The notes: generated from the letters alone by a model not told the origin. A stretch of 64,000 nucleotides of DNA from JAJXZJ01 sp050012855 (GCA_050012855.1 JBEKGJ010000009.1:35806-99805), one strand, 5' to 3'. Counted from the first letter of the stretch, positions 35,333-41,714 are shown. Made by a program: numbers and translations.

Positions 35333-36574
35333 GTGAGCTGGGCGCGCCTCATCTGGTACTGGCTGAAGTCGCGCACGGCCCGGGAGGGGCTGGTGCGGCT
35401 GCGCACCGTCTGCCGGTTGATCCGCCAGCAACGCGACCTGCTGGAGCCCGCCGCGCTCGCCGAACTCATCGCCGCCCGGCAGGCGTTCGCCCGTGTCTGG
35501 CTGGCCCGCGCCGAGCCGGCCGTCCTGCGCCGGCAGATGGACAGCCTGGAGGAGACGACCGGACGCTTCGTAAAAGACCCCTCCGCGCACTGGGGCTACG
35601 AAACCCTCGACCTGCTGCTGGTGGCCTTCGTGGTCATCCTGGCGGTCCGCACTTTCTTCGTCCAACCGATGAGCATTCCCACCGGTTCAATGCAGCCAAC
35701 CCTCTATGGCATCACCACTGAGGACTTGCGCAGCCGTCCCGATGGCGGACGCCCGCGGTTGCTGCGCCGCGTGGTTGATCGCTGGGTGTTCGGTCGGAGC
35801 TACTGCCACGTCGTGGCCAGGGCGCGCGGGCGCATCACGCGCATCGAACCACCCGAGCCGATTTTCAAGTGGCCGGAGCTGCTGCGGTCGTGGCGGAAAC
35901 AGCGATTCCAGATTGGCACGACCTGGCACACCATCTGGTTCACCCCGGCTGAATTGCCGAACCCGCTGGGCTTGAATCCGGACCGTTTGCTGTTCGTGCT
36001 CGCCGGTGTTGACGCCGCGCACCAGTTCCAGCCCGGCGAGGAGGTCATCAATCTGGCCATCAACGCCGGTGACCATCTCCTGGTGGACCGTTTAACCTTC
36101 AATTTTCGGCATCCGCAACGCGGTGAGATTGTCGTCTTCGATACCCAGGGGATTCCTGGGGTGCATGAATCCACCGTCTATATCAAGCGGCTGGTCGGCC
36201 TGCCGGAGGAACGGTTGCGGATTGGCGACGACCGCCATCTGGTGGTCAACGGTCGCCGGTTGGACGCGGACACGCCGCACTTTGCGAACGTTTACAGTTT
36301 CAGCGGTCCGCCGCGGGAGAATCGCTATTCGGGGCACGTGAACGATTTCGTGGCGCAACGCGATGGGATCAAGCGCGGTTCGCTGGCGCCGCTGTTTGCC
36401 ACGGAGCGGGCCGAATTCCAAGTACGGCCGGGTCACTTCCTGGTGCTGGGCGACAATACGTTGAACAGCTTCGATGGGCGGCGGTGGGGCGATTTCGCGC
36501 AGGAGTTGGTCATGGGCCGGTGCTTCCTGGTTTATTGGCCGTTGAGCGACCGGCTCGGTTGGACGTTCGAGTGA
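35333..36574 (+). CDS. Signal peptidase I paralogue (second tandem copy)
   Basis: 413 aa from a GTG at 35333. Same layout as the upstream copy: helical N-terminus, membrane helix DLLLVAFVVILAVRTFFVQP, serine box MSIPTGSMQPTLYG, a long insertion, AGDHLLVDRLTFNFRHPQRG, lysine box VYIKRLVGLPEERLRI and FLVLGDNTLNSFDGRRWG. All catalytic residues are kept, so both copies look functional. The divergence between copies suggests an old duplication and perhaps different substrate sets, which would fit the large secretome (many prepilin-like and secreted proteins) of such bacteria. The compositionally distinct island starts about 20 nt after its stop. Confidence 0.92.
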   Translation: MSWARLIWYWLKSRTAREGLVRLRTVCRLIRQQRDLLEPAALAELIAARQAFARVWLARAEPAVLRRQMDSLEETTGRFVKDPSAHWGYETLDLLLVAFVVILAVRTFFVQPMSIPTGSMQPTLYGITTEDLRSRPDGGRPRLLRRVVDRWVFGRSYCHVVARARGRITRIEPPEPIFKWPELLRSWRKQRFQIGTTWHTIWFTPAELPNPLGLNPDRLLFVLAGVDAAHQFQPGEEVINLAINAGDHLLVDRLTFNFRHPQRGEIVVFDTQGIPGVHESTVYIKRLVGLPEERLRIGDDRHLVVNGRRLDADTPHFANVYSFSGPPRENRYSGHVNDFVAQRDGIKRGSLAPLFATERAEFQVRPGHFLVLGDNTLNSFDGRRWGDFAQELVMGRCFLVYWPLSDRLGWTFE

Positions 36575-36593
36575 TGCACTTATCATCGCACAA

Positions 36594-36611
36594 TGTTTGT
36601 TATATTCAATA
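36594..36611 (+). repeat. 18-bp direct repeat, left edge of island (candidate att-like site)
   Basis: TGTTTGTTATATTCAATA. It matches 40024-40041 at 17 of 18 bases. The two copies lie just outside the first and last recognisable parts of the small-gene island. An alternative reading is a shared AT-rich promoter element. Confidence 0.6.
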
Positions 36612-36627
36612 ACGACAGACTCCGCGG

Positions 36628-37095
36628 ATGGGCAAGAAAAACGTTGACTTTGTTGCCCCGGATCGGGCATCTTCTCCCCTGTCGCAATGCGAGGCCGGGG
36701 GCATTCCGCAGCAACCTAAGACCATTGCAGGCGTTGAGTTTGCGCGTGGGAAGGAAGGGCTTTCTGAACCGCGCCCGCTTGCAATGTGCCCTGACCTCGC
36801 AACGATGCACTGGTTTTGGACGGAGACAATAAACCGTCTTGAATCGTTGCGGCGTCGTGTTCGGGAGGCTCGGGACCTGATGGAGGCGGCTGACTTCGCC
36901 CGTTACGTTCTCAACTCATGGATGCGCAAGATGCTTGTGCCTTATGACAATCAGGGGCTGCTGAAGGTGGACAGCGCTGCCCTGGGGCTTTCCGCGGCGG
37001 ACTTGTTGCGTGAGGTGCAAGAGGCTTTGGCGAACCAATCAAGTCGCGCCAGGATACAACGTCGCGCAATTCGAGACCATTCTACATCGCCTTGA
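36628..37095 (+). CDS. Island gene 1: helical protein, unknown
   Basis: 155 aa if started at ATG 36628; the most protein-like part begins at the ATG at 36805 (MHWFWTETINRLESLRRRVR, EARDLMEAADFARYVLNSWM, LGLSAADLLREVQEALANQ). It is rich in Arg, Glu and Leu and probably all helical. No family recognised. Its 3' end overlaps, in another frame, the next small gene at 37010. The two may originally have been one protein separated by a frameshift, because the downstream frame has a duplicated, selectively constrained partner at 38.8 kb. Confidence 0.5.
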   Translation: MGKKNVDFVAPDRASSPLSQCEAGGIPQQPKTIAGVEFARGKEGLSEPRPLAMCPDLATMHWFWTETINRLESLRRRVREARDLMEAADFARYVLNSWMRKMLVPYDNQGLLKVDSAALGLSAADLLREVQEALANQSSRARIQRRAIRDHSTSP

Positions 37096-37204
37096 CCTGA
37101 TCGCGGGACAGCTTGCCAAAGTGCCTACTGCGGGCGGTGATTCCGCCGCGGCGCTGACGGTTCCTCGGTTGATTGTTCTCCCTGGGGTCGGTCGGGGTGA
37201 ATGA
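37010..37204 (+). CDS. Island gene 2: 'VAPGYNVAQF' small protein, copy A
   Basis: 64 aa from a GTG at 37010. The core VAPGYNVAQFETILHRLDLI, AGQLAKVPT is nearly identical to residues encoded at 38766-38855. Between the two DNA copies most differences fall at third codon positions (TTC/TTT, ATT/ATC, CTA/CTG, CGC/CGG, GCG/GCC, GGA/GGC, CCT/CCG), with only conservative changes (E/D, T/A, L/I). That pattern supports this reading frame being translated and under selection. The fold is unknown; the core looks like one amphipathic helix. It may be the tail of gene 1 after a frameshift. Confidence 0.6.
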   Translation: MRCKRLWRTNQVAPGYNVAQFETILHRLDLIAGQLAKVPTAGGDSAAALTVPRLIVLPGVGRGE

Positions 37205-37213
37205 GGTTGCGGT

Positions 37214-37459
37214 ATGAATGCGACTGATTGGGTTTGGTGTTTGCATTGTGAACGTTGCTACGTGCGCGGTGAGTTCCGGATGGTGCGCGGGTTGCGGAGG
37301 TGTCCTTATCCGGGTTGCGATGGGGGCATTGTTTGTGATGGGTGGCCGTGGCTTGATTATCTTTACGGGCAGGGTGTTGAAGTGGACGTGGAGAAAGCTC
37401 CGGTGCCTGTGCGTGGTAAAGTTTATGGGGTGGGGATAATATTCCCGGGTTGGATTTAA
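37214..37459 (+). CDS. Island gene 3: small Cys-rich (zinc-ribbon-like) protein, copy A
   Basis: 81 aa. The N-terminal half WVWCLHCERCYVRGEFRMVR and LRRCPYPGCDG carries C-x2-C-x2-C and C-x4-C, a plausible zinc-binding knuckle pair. It is followed by a Trp/Tyr-rich WPWLDYLYGQGVEV. A paralogue is at 38308 with the same framework. It begins 9 nt after gene 2. No family recognised; zinc binding is inferred from the cysteine spacing. Confidence 0.7.
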   Translation: MNATDWVWCLHCERCYVRGEFRMVRGLRRCPYPGCDGGIVCDGWPWLDYLYGQGVEVDVEKAPVPVRGKVYGVGIIFPGWI

Positions 37460-37470
37460 ATTGAAGGTTG
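37447..37470 (+). repeat. 24-bp island repeat, copy 1
   Basis: GGGTTGGAT(T)TAAATTGAAG plus GTTG. Identical at 23 of 24 bases to 38280-38303. Here it covers the end of the Cys-rich gene (stop TAA). The other copy covers the end of a different gene in a different frame (stop TGA), so it is a DNA-level repeat, not protein homology. Confidence 0.8.
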
Positions 37471-37498
37471 TCCTGCCTGGGGGTGGCGGGGGTGAATT

Positions 37499-37768
37499 GT
37501 GAGCAGGTTGAATTATCCAACAAAAACAGACCAAAGGGCGGCGAAGTGGTTGCGGGGGCATGATTTTCATGTCAGTTGGTTTGCTGGCGGCTGGTTGGTG
37601 GCCTGGCCTGATGGCCATACTTTTACGAAATGTCCGCCGGGGCACGTTTCTGATTTTGTGGTGTGGTCGGTTGGGCGTGGTCGGTTGAATGTGAATTATC
37701 CTTCGGTGCGTTATCGTGGGGACTTGCCGGGGCACCTGGTGGCGGGTGTGTTCACGGCTCGGAATTGA
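37499..37768 (+). CDS. Island gene 4: 'WPDG' small protein, copy A
   Basis: 89 aa from a GTG preceded by GGCGGGGGTG. The core AAKWLRGHDFHVSWFAGGWL, VAWPDGHTFTKCPPGHVSDF corresponds to IESLVRSGFQVELFADGWMV, GWPDGRSVTFCLLGCVCNF in the gene at 38028. Shared elements are a helix followed by a beta-hairpin ending in WPDG and an aromatic/Cys tail. No known family. Expected to be a small soluble alpha+beta domain. Confidence 0.65.
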   Translation: MSRLNYPTKTDQRAAKWLRGHDFHVSWFAGGWLVAWPDGHTFTKCPPGHVSDFVVWSVGRGRLNVNYPSVRYRGDLPGHLVAGVFTARN

Positions 37769-37774
37769 ATTGAA

Positions 37775-37981
37775 GTGAGATATAAAGCATATCAAGGTCT
37801 AAAGGGATGGTACGTTGCCGTTAAACAAGGTGAGGCGTCGTACGGCGAGCCTTTGAGTGATGAAAATCTGACCAGGGCGGCGGCGCGTCAGATGGCGAAG
37901 ATCATGAATTTCCCGAATACTGCTTCTATTATCGAATACAAAGGTGTAATTATTGACGACATTAAAGATCATAGAAACTAA
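37775..37981 (+). CDS. Island gene 5: 68-aa protein, unknown
   Basis: 68 aa from a GTG at 37775, 6 nt after the previous gene. Sequence MRYKAYQGLKGWYVAVKQGE suggests a two-stranded hairpin, then a helix (ENLTRAAARQMAKIMN) and a C-terminal strand (TASIIEYKGVIIDDI). It is the centre of the mirrored gene order and is present only once. Lower GC than the chromosome. No family recognised. Confidence 0.55.
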   Translation: MRYKAYQGLKGWYVAVKQGEASYGEPLSDENLTRAAARQMAKIMNFPNTASIIEYKGVIIDDIKDHRN

Positions 37982-38027
37982 TACAATGTTCGCGCGTCGT
38001 TTTGCCTGGCGGCGATGGGGGTGAATT

Positions 38028-38297
38028 ATGAGCATGAGGAAACGTCAAAGAGAAGTTGATTCTGTGGCCATTGAGTCGTTGGTGCGGTCTGGTTTTCAAG
38101 TTGAGTTGTTTGCTGATGGGTGGATGGTGGGTTGGCCTGATGGGCGTAGTGTTACGTTTTGTTTGCTGGGGTGTGTTTGTAATTTCGTGGCGCGGGTGGC
38201 GGTTGGACAGACGCCGTCGAATCGTTGGTGGGAGGGGCAGGCCGGGAAGTGGCATGATCATCCTGTACCTTGTCCTCACGGGTTGGATTCAAATTGA
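38028..38297 (+). CDS. Island gene 6: 'WPDG' small protein, copy B
   Basis: 89 aa, preceded by GATGGGGGTGAATT, nearly the same leader as gene 4. Core IESLVRSGFQVELFADGWMV, GWPDGRSVTFCLLGCVCNFV. It is the same length as copy A, but the C-terminal third is unrelated to copy A (ends CPHGLDSN, running into the 24-bp island repeat). Unknown function. Confidence 0.65.
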   Translation: MSMRKRQREVDSVAIESLVRSGFQVELFADGWMVGWPDGRSVTFCLLGCVCNFVARVAVGQTPSNRWWEGQAGKWHDHPVPCPHGLDSN

Positions 38298-38303
38298 AGG
38301 TTG
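38280..38303 (+). repeat. 24-bp island repeat, copy 2
   Basis: 23 of 24 bases match 37447-37470. It spans the stop of WPDG copy B and the leader of the Cys-rich gene copy B. Confidence 0.8.
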
Positions 38304-38307
38304 CGAT

Positions 38308-38604
38308 ATGGAAAAGGTGCAGGTGGGTTGGACTTGGTGTTTGCGCTGTGAACGTTGCTACGTGCTCGGTGAGTTTCGTATGGTGCGCGGGTTGCGGTTG
38401 TGTCCTTATCCAGATTGCGACGGGGACCAAGTGCTTGATGGGTTCTCGTGGCTTGATTATCGTTATGGGAAGGGTGTTGAAGTGAAGAATCCTGAGTGGC
38501 CTGTGCGTGATAAAGTTTATCCCCTCTCCCGCCGGCCGGTGAGCGCACGAGGTTTTGGTCGTGTAGGTTGGCGGAGGCCGTGGATTGGAAGTACGTTGCG
38601 TTGA
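38308..38604 (+). CDS. Island gene 7: small Cys-rich (zinc-ribbon-like) protein, copy B
   Basis: 98 aa. WTWCLRCERCYVLGEFRMVR, LRLCPYPDCDG and FSWLDYRYGKGVEV align residue by residue with the gene at 37214, keeping all putative zinc ligands. The last ~30 residues (after DKVYPL) have no counterpart in copy A and are Arg/Trp-rich. The short leader GGTTGCGATATG matches GGTTGCGGTATG upstream of copy A. Confidence 0.68.
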   Translation: MEKVQVGWTWCLRCERCYVLGEFRMVRGLRLCPYPDCDGDQVLDGFSWLDYRYGKGVEVKNPEWPVRDKVYPLSRRPVSARGFGRVGWRRPWIGSTLR

Positions 38605-38617
38605 AGGTGGAGGAGGG

Positions 38618-38923
38618 ATGATTCAACCCGGTGTTTTTCGGTTCTGGGTTGACCTCGGTGATGTTCATCCCTGCCCCACCGGAGACGGATCCATGGCCTG
38701 CAAGTGGCGTGCGCCGTCCTGGTGGGGTTCTTATCTTGCGCCCCAAGTTGATCGTCATGCCTGGCAAGTCGCGCCAGGATACAACGTCGCGCAATTTGAC
38801 GCCATCCTGCATCGGATTGACCTGATCGCCGGCCAGCTTGCCAAAGTGCCGACTTCAAGCCGTGAAGTGGCGACGGTTTCGTCGGTCCTTGATCTCAAGG
38901 TCTTGCCAGGGGGCGGCGGTTGA
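38618..38923 (+). CDS. Island gene 8: protein with 'VAPGYNVAQF' tail, copy B
   Basis: 101 aa. A strong Shine-Dalgarno (GGAGGAGGG directly before the ATG) fixes the start at 38618. The N-terminal ~48 residues (MIQPGVFRFWVDLGDVHPCP ... WWGSYLAPQVDRHAW) are unlike anything in copy A. The C-terminal half VAPGYNVAQFDAILHRIDLI, AGQLAKVPT matches copy A at 37010. The VAPGYN module thus appears attached to different N-termini. No family recognised. Confidence 0.65.
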   Translation: MIQPGVFRFWVDLGDVHPCPTGDGSMACKWRAPSWWGSYLAPQVDRHAWQVAPGYNVAQFDAILHRIDLIAGQLAKVPTSSREVATVSSVLDLKVLPGGGG

Positions 38924-38970
38924 AGTTACAATGCCATGAAATAGGCCACAGAATACCTTGACTTCCGGCC

Positions 38971-39444
38971 ATGAATCATGTAGCGTTTAGTATTATGAAT
39001 GTGAAAATGAGCGACGGCATTGTCCCGTTCGGACGTTTCTTGGGTAACGACTCCTCGCACAATTTTTGCAACCTGGCACGGCAATTCCTTGACGCTGCAA
39101 AGTTCACCGACGCGGGTTTCAAGGGCGCTCACAGCTGGCCGACTTACTTTCTAGTGTTCCAATCGCTCGAGAACTTCCTCAAAGCGTACCTTTTGGAGCA
39201 TGGGGTAACCCCGGGCCACGTTAAGAGCAGAGTCGGCCATCGTATTTGCGACGCTCTCGCCGAGGCAAAAGCCAAGGGGCTAGCGGTTCAAGCTCCCAAG
39301 GACGTGGAAGACGCCGTCGCAGCGCTGAGCAGGGATTACACGGCGCGCGATTTTCAGTACCGCAGCGTTGGACAGTGGACAGTTGTATTGCCGAGCGTGG
39401 TAATCGACTATGTTGAAGCGGTCAGCAAGGCCATTGATTATTGA
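38971..39444 (+). CDS. Island gene 9: HEPN-like helical protein
   Basis: 157 aa; starts at 38971, 38998 or 39010 are all possible. The segment LARQFLDAAKFTDA, SWPTYFLVFQSLENFLKAYL, LEHGVTPGHVKSRVGHRICD, ALAEAKAKG has the HEPN layout (helix with aromatic, 'QSLExxLKAYLL', then a conserved His in 'GHRI'). A C-terminal SRDYTARDFQYRS resembles the RYP-like end of some HEPN proteins. No MNT partner is adjacent. If it is an RNase effector, the small upstream proteins would be candidate sensors or antidotes; that is speculation. Confidence 0.6.
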   Translation: MNHVAFSIMNVKMSDGIVPFGRFLGNDSSHNFCNLARQFLDAAKFTDAGFKGAHSWPTYFLVFQSLENFLKAYLLEHGVTPGHVKSRVGHRICDALAEAKAKGLAVQAPKDVEDAVAALSRDYTARDFQYRSVGQWTVVLPSVVIDYVEAVSKAIDY

Positions 39445-39561
39445 AGTTATCCATGAATGAGGCATCGCCGAACAAATCGCTGCAGGCAGCGGCCGCGTGT
39501 GCGCCGCTTCCCTTGTTTAAGTATAGTTAATCGCACTTTGATTTTCGGTCATTTGCACCTT

Positions 39562-39577
39562 GTTACGCCGGCGTAAC
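39562..39577. promoter_or_regulatory. Perfect 16-bp palindrome
   Basis: GTTACGCCGGCGTAAC. A fully self-complementary site in gene-free DNA, suitable for a dimeric DNA-binding protein or a recombinase. No regulator is identifiable. Confidence 0.5.
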
Positions 39578-39985
39578 TTGACGGAACAGGGATTGGAAGT
39601 CGCGCTAGCGTTATTGGCCCGTCCGGCCTGAGGACTAAAAGCTCTTGGTACTGCGGTCTCCGTTTGTCTGGAATTATCCGCCGGCATTGCGATTGTGTTT
39701 TGACCGCATCCACCCTATAAGCTTTTGTGATTGACATTCAGGGTCAAACGTATAGTTTAGATGGCGCGGTCTGGCGCGTAGGGTTTGCGGGTTGCCCTTG
39801 CGTTGTGTCTGGTGTGTCCAGAGGTCCAGGCCGGACGGGCTGACGGATCGGCAGTAAGCGTGGGGTCGTGCGCTTGCTGTCGGCCTTTTGGCAAGCCCTG
39901 TAGGGGCGCAAGTCCAGGGTGTCGGATAACTGCATCTTATGAGTTTTTGCCGTTTCTTGGCTGGGGGTTCCCCTCCCCTGCCCCG

Positions 39986-40009
39986 GAGTTATTCACCGAG
40001 TTATTCACA
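39986..40009 (+). repeat. Tandem DnaA-box-like iterons
   Basis: Two copies of GAGTTATTCAC at 12-bp spacing. They include TTATTCACC (39989-39997) and TTATTCACA (40001-40009); the latter fits the DnaA-box consensus TTATNCACA. An AT-rich stretch follows directly. Confidence 0.5.
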
Positions 40010-40023
40010 TCGCGGATTTATGT

Positions 40024-40041
40024 TGTTTGTTATATTTAATA
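40024..40041 (+). repeat. 18-bp direct repeat, right edge of island
   Basis: TGTTTGTTATATTTAATA, 17 of 18 bases identical to 36594-36611. It lies about 70 bp before the next chromosomal-type gene. Confidence 0.6.
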
Positions 40042-40109
40042 TAGATTGCTGGATATGAGGCCGCATTTTACCAACCGGCCACTGTGACCGACCTTTTCCG
40101 ACCGCCATC

Positions 40110-40844
40110 ATGCCGCCTAACCGCTCCCGCCATTCCGCTGCCCCCGCCCTGCGTCGCGCCTATGCCCGCCTCCGCGCCGCGCAGGGTCACCAGCATTGGT
40201 GGCCCGCTCAAACCCCGTTCGAGGTCTGTGTCGGCGCCATCCTCACGCAGAACACGAGTTGGACCAACGTCGAGCGGGCGCTCGCCAATCTCCGTGCCAC
40301 TGGAGCGCTCACCGCGGAAACGCTGTACTCACTGCCACCCGCGAAACTGCGCGAGTGCCTGCGCCCCGCCGGCTACTTCAACGTCAAGGCGCGGCGGTTG
40401 CGGGCGTTCCTCGCCGTTCTGATTGAGCAGTATGGTGGACAACTGGAGCGCTTGTTTGCCGGCGACACGCCCGCCGTTCGGGCGCGACTCCTGGCGATCC
40501 ACGGCATTGGGCCCGAAACCGCCGACAGCATGTTGCTTTACGCCGGCGGCCACGCGCGGTTCGTCGTGGACGCCTACACGCGACGGATCTTTGCCCGCCA
40601 CGGTTGGTGCGGACCGGACGCAAGTTATGACGAACTCCAGGTGTTGTGCGAAGGCGCATTGAAGCGGCGCGGCGCGGATGCACAGCTCGACTACTGGCAG
40701 GATTACCATGCCCAGTTGGTCATGGTCGGCAAGCACCATTGCCGCGCCCGCGACCCGCGCTGCGACGCCTGTCCGTTGCAAACGTTGCTGCCGGCGGGCG
40801 GCCTGCGGCCATTACCGTCAAAACCGCCCACCGCGCCTGCCTGA
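40110..40844 (+). CDS. Endonuclease III/MagIII-like HhH-GPD DNA glycosylase
   Basis: 244 aa. Base-excision-repair fold: FEVCVGAILTQNTSWTNVER at the N-terminus, helix-hairpin-helix LLAIHGIGPETADSMLLYAG near residue 128, and the catalytic Asp in ARFVVDAYTRRIFARHG. The helix-hairpin-helix lacks the Lys that makes endonuclease III a lyase (Glu-Thr here), as in the monofunctional MagIII-type 3-methyladenine glycosylases. The C-terminal HHCRARDPRCDACPLQTLLP keeps three of the four iron-sulfur cysteines; the fourth is absent at the usual spacing. It is therefore probably a monofunctional alkylpurine glycosylase. GC-rich and chromosomal in style, just outside the island. Confidence 0.85.
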   Translation: MPPNRSRHSAAPALRRAYARLRAAQGHQHWWPAQTPFEVCVGAILTQNTSWTNVERALANLRATGALTAETLYSLPPAKLRECLRPAGYFNVKARRLRAFLAVLIEQYGGQLERLFAGDTPAVRARLLAIHGIGPETADSMLLYAGGHARFVVDAYTRRIFARHGWCGPDASYDELQVLCEGALKRRGADAQLDYWQDYHAQLVMVGKHHCRARDPRCDACPLQTLLPAGGLRPLPSKPPTAPA

Positions 40845-40964
40845 CCGGTAGTGGCTCGCTTCCGCCGTCCAGCGGCACGCACCCGCGAATTCAGGACCCG
40901 CCGGACGGCCGGCTTGTAATTGGCCCCGCCCTTGCTCTATTCTCAATCCGACAAACGCGCCTGC

Positions 40965-41714
40965 ATGAGTGGAGACAATCTGGTCATCGTACCAACTTAT
41001 AACGAGCGGGAGAACCTTCCGTCGCTGGTCGAACGCGTGCTGGCCCAGCCGGTTTCGTTCTCGGTGCTGGTGGTGGACGACAACTCCCCGGACGGCACCG
41101 GCCGCCTGGCCGACGAAATCGCCGCCCGGGAATCCCGCGTGCAGGTCCTGCACCGGAGCGAGAAGAACGGTCTCGGCCGCGCCTACTGCGACGGTTTCAA
41201 GTGGGCGCTCGGGCGCGATTACGAGTTCATCTTCGAGATGGACGGCGATTTCTCGCACAATCCCGACGATCTGCCCAAGTTTCTGGCGGCGGCCCAGGAA
41301 GCCGACCTCGTCCTCGGCTCGCGCTATGCGCACGGCATTCGGGTCATCAACTGGCCGCTGCGGCGTTTGATGCTCAGCCTGGGCGCGGCCAAATATGTCC
41401 GGATCATCACGGGCATGCCGTTTTCGGATCCCACCGGCGGCTTCAAGTGTTTCCGCCGGCGCGCGCTGCTGAGCGTCAACCTCGAGGCGGTGCGTTCCAA
41501 CGGCTACAGCTTCCAGATCGAAATGACGCACAAAATCTGGCGGCAGGGCATGAAGGTGGCCGAGGTTCCCATCGTTTTCACCGACCGTTTCCTGGGCACG
41601 TCCAAGATGTCGCGCCGCATCGTGTTCGAGGCGCTGGGCATGGTGTGGCGGCTGTGGTTTCAGAACGGTTTCCGGCGCTCCCCCCGCCCTGCCCTGCCCG
41701 CCGCGAGGGTATAG
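40965..41714 (+). CDS. Polyprenol (dolichyl) monophosphomannose synthase-like glycosyltransferase
   Basis: 249 aa from ATG 40965. GT2 enzyme without membrane helices: NLVIVPTYNERENLPSLVER, VLVVDDNSPDGTGRLADEI, NGLGRAYCDGFKWALGRDYE, metal-binding MDGDFSHNPDDLP and DLVLGSRYAHG, then GMPFSDPTGGFKCFRRRAL and VPIVFTDRFLGTSKMSRRIV. This pattern is typical of DPM1-type synthases that move mannose (or another sugar) from a nucleotide sugar to polyprenyl phosphate for extracytoplasmic glycosylation. The acceptor and donor cannot be confirmed from sequence. Confidence 0.9.
   Translation: MSGDNLVIVPTYNERENLPSLVERVLAQPVSFSVLVVDDNSPDGTGRLADEIAARESRVQVLHRSEKNGLGRAYCDGFKWALGRDYEFIFEMDGDFSHNPDDLPKFLAAAQEADLVLGSRYAHGIRVINWPLRRLMLSLGAAKYVRIITGMPFSDPTGGFKCFRRRALLSVNLEAVRSNGYSFQIEMTHKIWRQGMKVAEVPIVFTDRFLGTSKMSRRIVFEALGMVWRLWFQNGFRRSPRPALPAARV

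Larger units (their letters stand above)
39445..40109. other. 665-bp gene-free end of island with palindrome and repeats
   Basis: No credible gene. It contains a perfect 16-bp palindrome (39562-39577), a possible sigma70-type promoter (TTGACA 39731-39736, TAGTTT 39753-39758, 16-nt spacer) reading rightward into a GC-rich segment with several short stems (39800-39940), two DnaA-box-like tandem repeats (39986-40008) and the right 18-bp repeat (40024-40041). A non-coding RNA from about 39765 is possible but unproven. Confidence 0.5.

Noticed and set aside
38056..38604. A 182-residue protein spanning the WPDG copy B gene and the Cys-rich copy B gene in one frame.
   Set aside because: The paralogous gene at 37214 shows that the protein starts at the equivalent of 38308; the upstream part overlaps WPDG copy B in another frame.
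39800..39940. Structured RNA such as tmRNA, 6S, SRP RNA or RNase P.
   Set aside because: None of the conserved sequence blocks of these RNAs was found; only short stems are visible.
39785..40039. 84-codon plus-strand frame at the island's right end.
   Set aside because: Cys/Pro/Gly-rich, no ribosome-binding site, runs through the iterons and the 18-bp repeat; more consistent with non-coding DNA.
36575..40110. CRISPR array, because of repeated short blocks in the island.
   Set aside because: Repeats occur only twice, lie inside or at the ends of genes, and no regular spacer structure or cas gene exists.
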